Assembly (NCBI RefSeq): GCF_017355935.1
Contig: NZ_JAFIQT010000001.1
Coordinates: 496,001 to 560,000, forward strand
Length of the DNA: 64,000 nt
From: Telluribacter humicola
GTDB lineage: Bacteria; Bacteroidota; Bacteroidia; Cytophagales; Spirosomataceae
Direction: 5' to 3'
Both the position numbers and the translations under genes were made by a program. The notes below the pieces were generated by a model that worked only from the letters and a program-made list of their open reading frames with translations, was not told the DNA's origin and did no database searches. Shown one piece after another: positions 62,832 through 64,000 of this stretch (its first letter is position 1; every line of letters begins with the position of its first letter).

Positions 62832-64000
62832 CTATCGCTTGATCACAAACTCGTCAAAGTTCATAATAGTACTGGCTACAATGGCGTTGGTAGCCAGCTC
62901 GGCAGGATCTAGTTTACGGTCCCAGGCGTATTCTCCTACTCCTAATAGCTTTTGTGCCCGGCCCTTGTTTTTCTGAAAGTCCTGATACTCTTCAACATAA
63001 AGCTGCTTGAGCAGGTTCAATTCGCTGGGGCGGGGCGGGCGGCTGGTCAGGGCTTTGTATGCATAAGTAATACGTTCATCGGGCGTCTGTCCCTGACGTA
63101 CCATCTGCTCGGCCAATACGCGGGAGGCCTCCACAAACTGCGGGTCATTCATGGTAACCAGGGCCTGCAGGGGCGTACTGGTCTTTTGTCGTTTTACTAC
63201 GCAGAAGTGCCGCTCCGCCGCGTCGAAGTTCAGCATCATGGGCGGAGGCGAGCTACGCTTCCAGATGGTATACAGGCTGCGACGGTATATGCTATCGCCT
63301 TGCTGCTGCTTGTACTGTACGGCATTGCGTGTAGCCAGCGCCTCCCACAAGCCATCGGGTTGGTAGGGGTACGCGCTTTCACCACCTATTCTGGGTGTAA
63401 GCAGTCCGCTCGCGGCTAAGGCATTATCACGTATTTGCTCGGCGCTCATGCGGTAGCTGGGGCCACGGGCGTAGAGACGGTTGTCAGGGTCCAGATCACG
63501 CAGTTTCTGATCCACTTTGGACGACTGCCGGTAGGTAGCTGACATGACGATCATCTTCTGGAACTGCTTCTGATCCCAACCCATCTCGCGGAAGCGCATC
63601 GCTAGCCAGTCTAGCAGTTGAGGATGGGTAGGCAGGTCGCCCTGGTTGCCGAAGTCATCGGTGGAAGTGACCAGCCCCTGCCCGAAGTACTGCTGCCAGA
63701 AACGGTTGACGGTGACGCGGGCAAAGAGGGGATGATCTTCATGCAAGAGCCAGCGGGCCAGCCCCAGACGGTTGCGGGGGTACTCTTTCGGTATCTTGAA
63801 AAACTGGTCTGGTGTATCAGCCGTCACTTCCTTGTCGGGAGCATCGTAGGCACCGCGCTTCAGGATAAAGGTCTTGCGGGGGTACTTACGCTCCTTCATC
63901 ACCATCACGTCCAGTTGCGTATTCAGCAACTCGGTTTCTTCCCCGATTAGCTGCCGGCTCTTTGCCAGTTTGTCCTGATAAGGCTTGTCAAAGTGGGTAA
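62832..64000 (-). CDS. DUF1549/DUF1553 (PSD1) protein, 5' part off window
   Basis: The frame stays open from 64000, so the N-terminus is missing; a TTG at 63929 is internal. The visible 389 residues carry the DUF1553 signatures LGLARWLLHEDHPLFARVTV, NRFWQQYFGQGLVTSTDDFG, MSAEQIRDNALAASGLL, and RHFCVVKRQKTSTPLQALVT. The missing upstream part would normally hold a planctomycete-type cytochrome c and DUF1549. It is followed on the same strand by the DUF1501 gene, a common arrangement of unknown biochemical role. Confidence 0.92.
   Translation of the reverse strand, partial: THFDKPYQDKLAKSRQLIGEETELLNTQLDVMVMKERKYPRKTFILKRGAYDAPDKEVTADTPDQFFKIPKEYPRNRLGLARWLLHEDHPLFARVTVNRFWQQYFGQGLVTSTDDFGNQGDLPTHPQLLDWLAMRFREMGWDQKQFQKMIVMSATYRQSSKVDQKLRDLDPDNRLYARGPSYRMSAEQIRDNALAASGLLTPRIGGESAYPYQPDGLWEALATRNAVQYKQQQGDSIYRRSLYTIWKRSSPPPMMLNFDAAERHFCVVKRQKTSTPLQALVTMNDPQFVEASRVLAEQMVRQGQTPDERITYAYKALTSRPPRPSELNLLKQLYVEEYQDFQKNKGRAQKLLGVGEYAWDRKLDPAELATNAIVASTIMNFDEFVIKR

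Overview
The window reads as chromosomal DNA of an aerobic Bacteroidota bacterium, most likely order Cytophagales (family not resolved). Evidence: a secreted protein with a type IX secretion-like C-terminal region, a hybrid two-component regulator with an AraC output, many TAnnTTTG -7 promoter boxes, TonB-dependent B12 uptake of the Bacteroidota type, DUF1501/DUF1553 genes, orphan cytochrome oxidase subunit III and an NADH-type FabI. Coding density is high, strands switch often, and most convergent gene pairs are separated by strong hairpin terminators. No rRNA, tRNA, CRISPR array, transposase or integrase was seen.

Layout. 1-6.1 kb: end of a repeat-rich secreted FG-GAP protein and a 1427-residue hybrid sensor/regulator. 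6.3-9.5 kb: a two-gene signalling unit, a cyclic-nucleotide-binding histidine kinase and a receiver/glutaredoxin-like/thioredoxin-reductase-like fusion with no thiol active sites. 9.7-11.4 kb: a bestrophin-type channel followed by beta-carbonic anhydrase. 11.4-36.5 kb: housekeeping and accessory genes (oxidase subunit III, IspE, OmpA/PD40 protein, M28 and S9 peptidases, alanine symporter, xylulokinase, RF1, PAS kinase, a frameshifted subtilase, DMT exporter). 36.6-40 kb: cobalamin riboswitch, BtuB-like receptor and BtuG-like propeller lipoprotein. 40-45.2 kb: TPR protein, RhlE-type helicase, HTH/DUF2975 pair with a 49-bp palindrome, Fbp, fructosamine kinase.

45.2-52.5 kb is the most plastic part. 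Downstream of valS lies a broken small gene, a structured intergenic repeat, and then a second, diverged copy of the last ~80 bp of valS with its own perfect 24-bp-arm terminator; a second copy of the repeat follows the next small gene. This looks like an insertion into the 3' end of valS that replaced the gene end. Upstream of valS are a DUF433 gene and an AT-rich type II restriction-modification pair (C5 methyltransferase plus DUF4928 protein).

52.6-64 kb: hydrolase/cupin pair, fabI, a vWA-like lipoprotein, a methyltransferase overlapping a comM/yifB ATPase gene, a second PAS kinase, and a DUF1553-DUF1501 pair that runs off the right edge.

Two genes (34.3-35.4 kb and 46.3-47.1 kb) carry single-base frameshifts that could be real decay or assembly errors. 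Start sites were moved from the longest ORF where a signal peptide, family N-terminus or -7 box argued for it. All family calls are by eye, without database searches.
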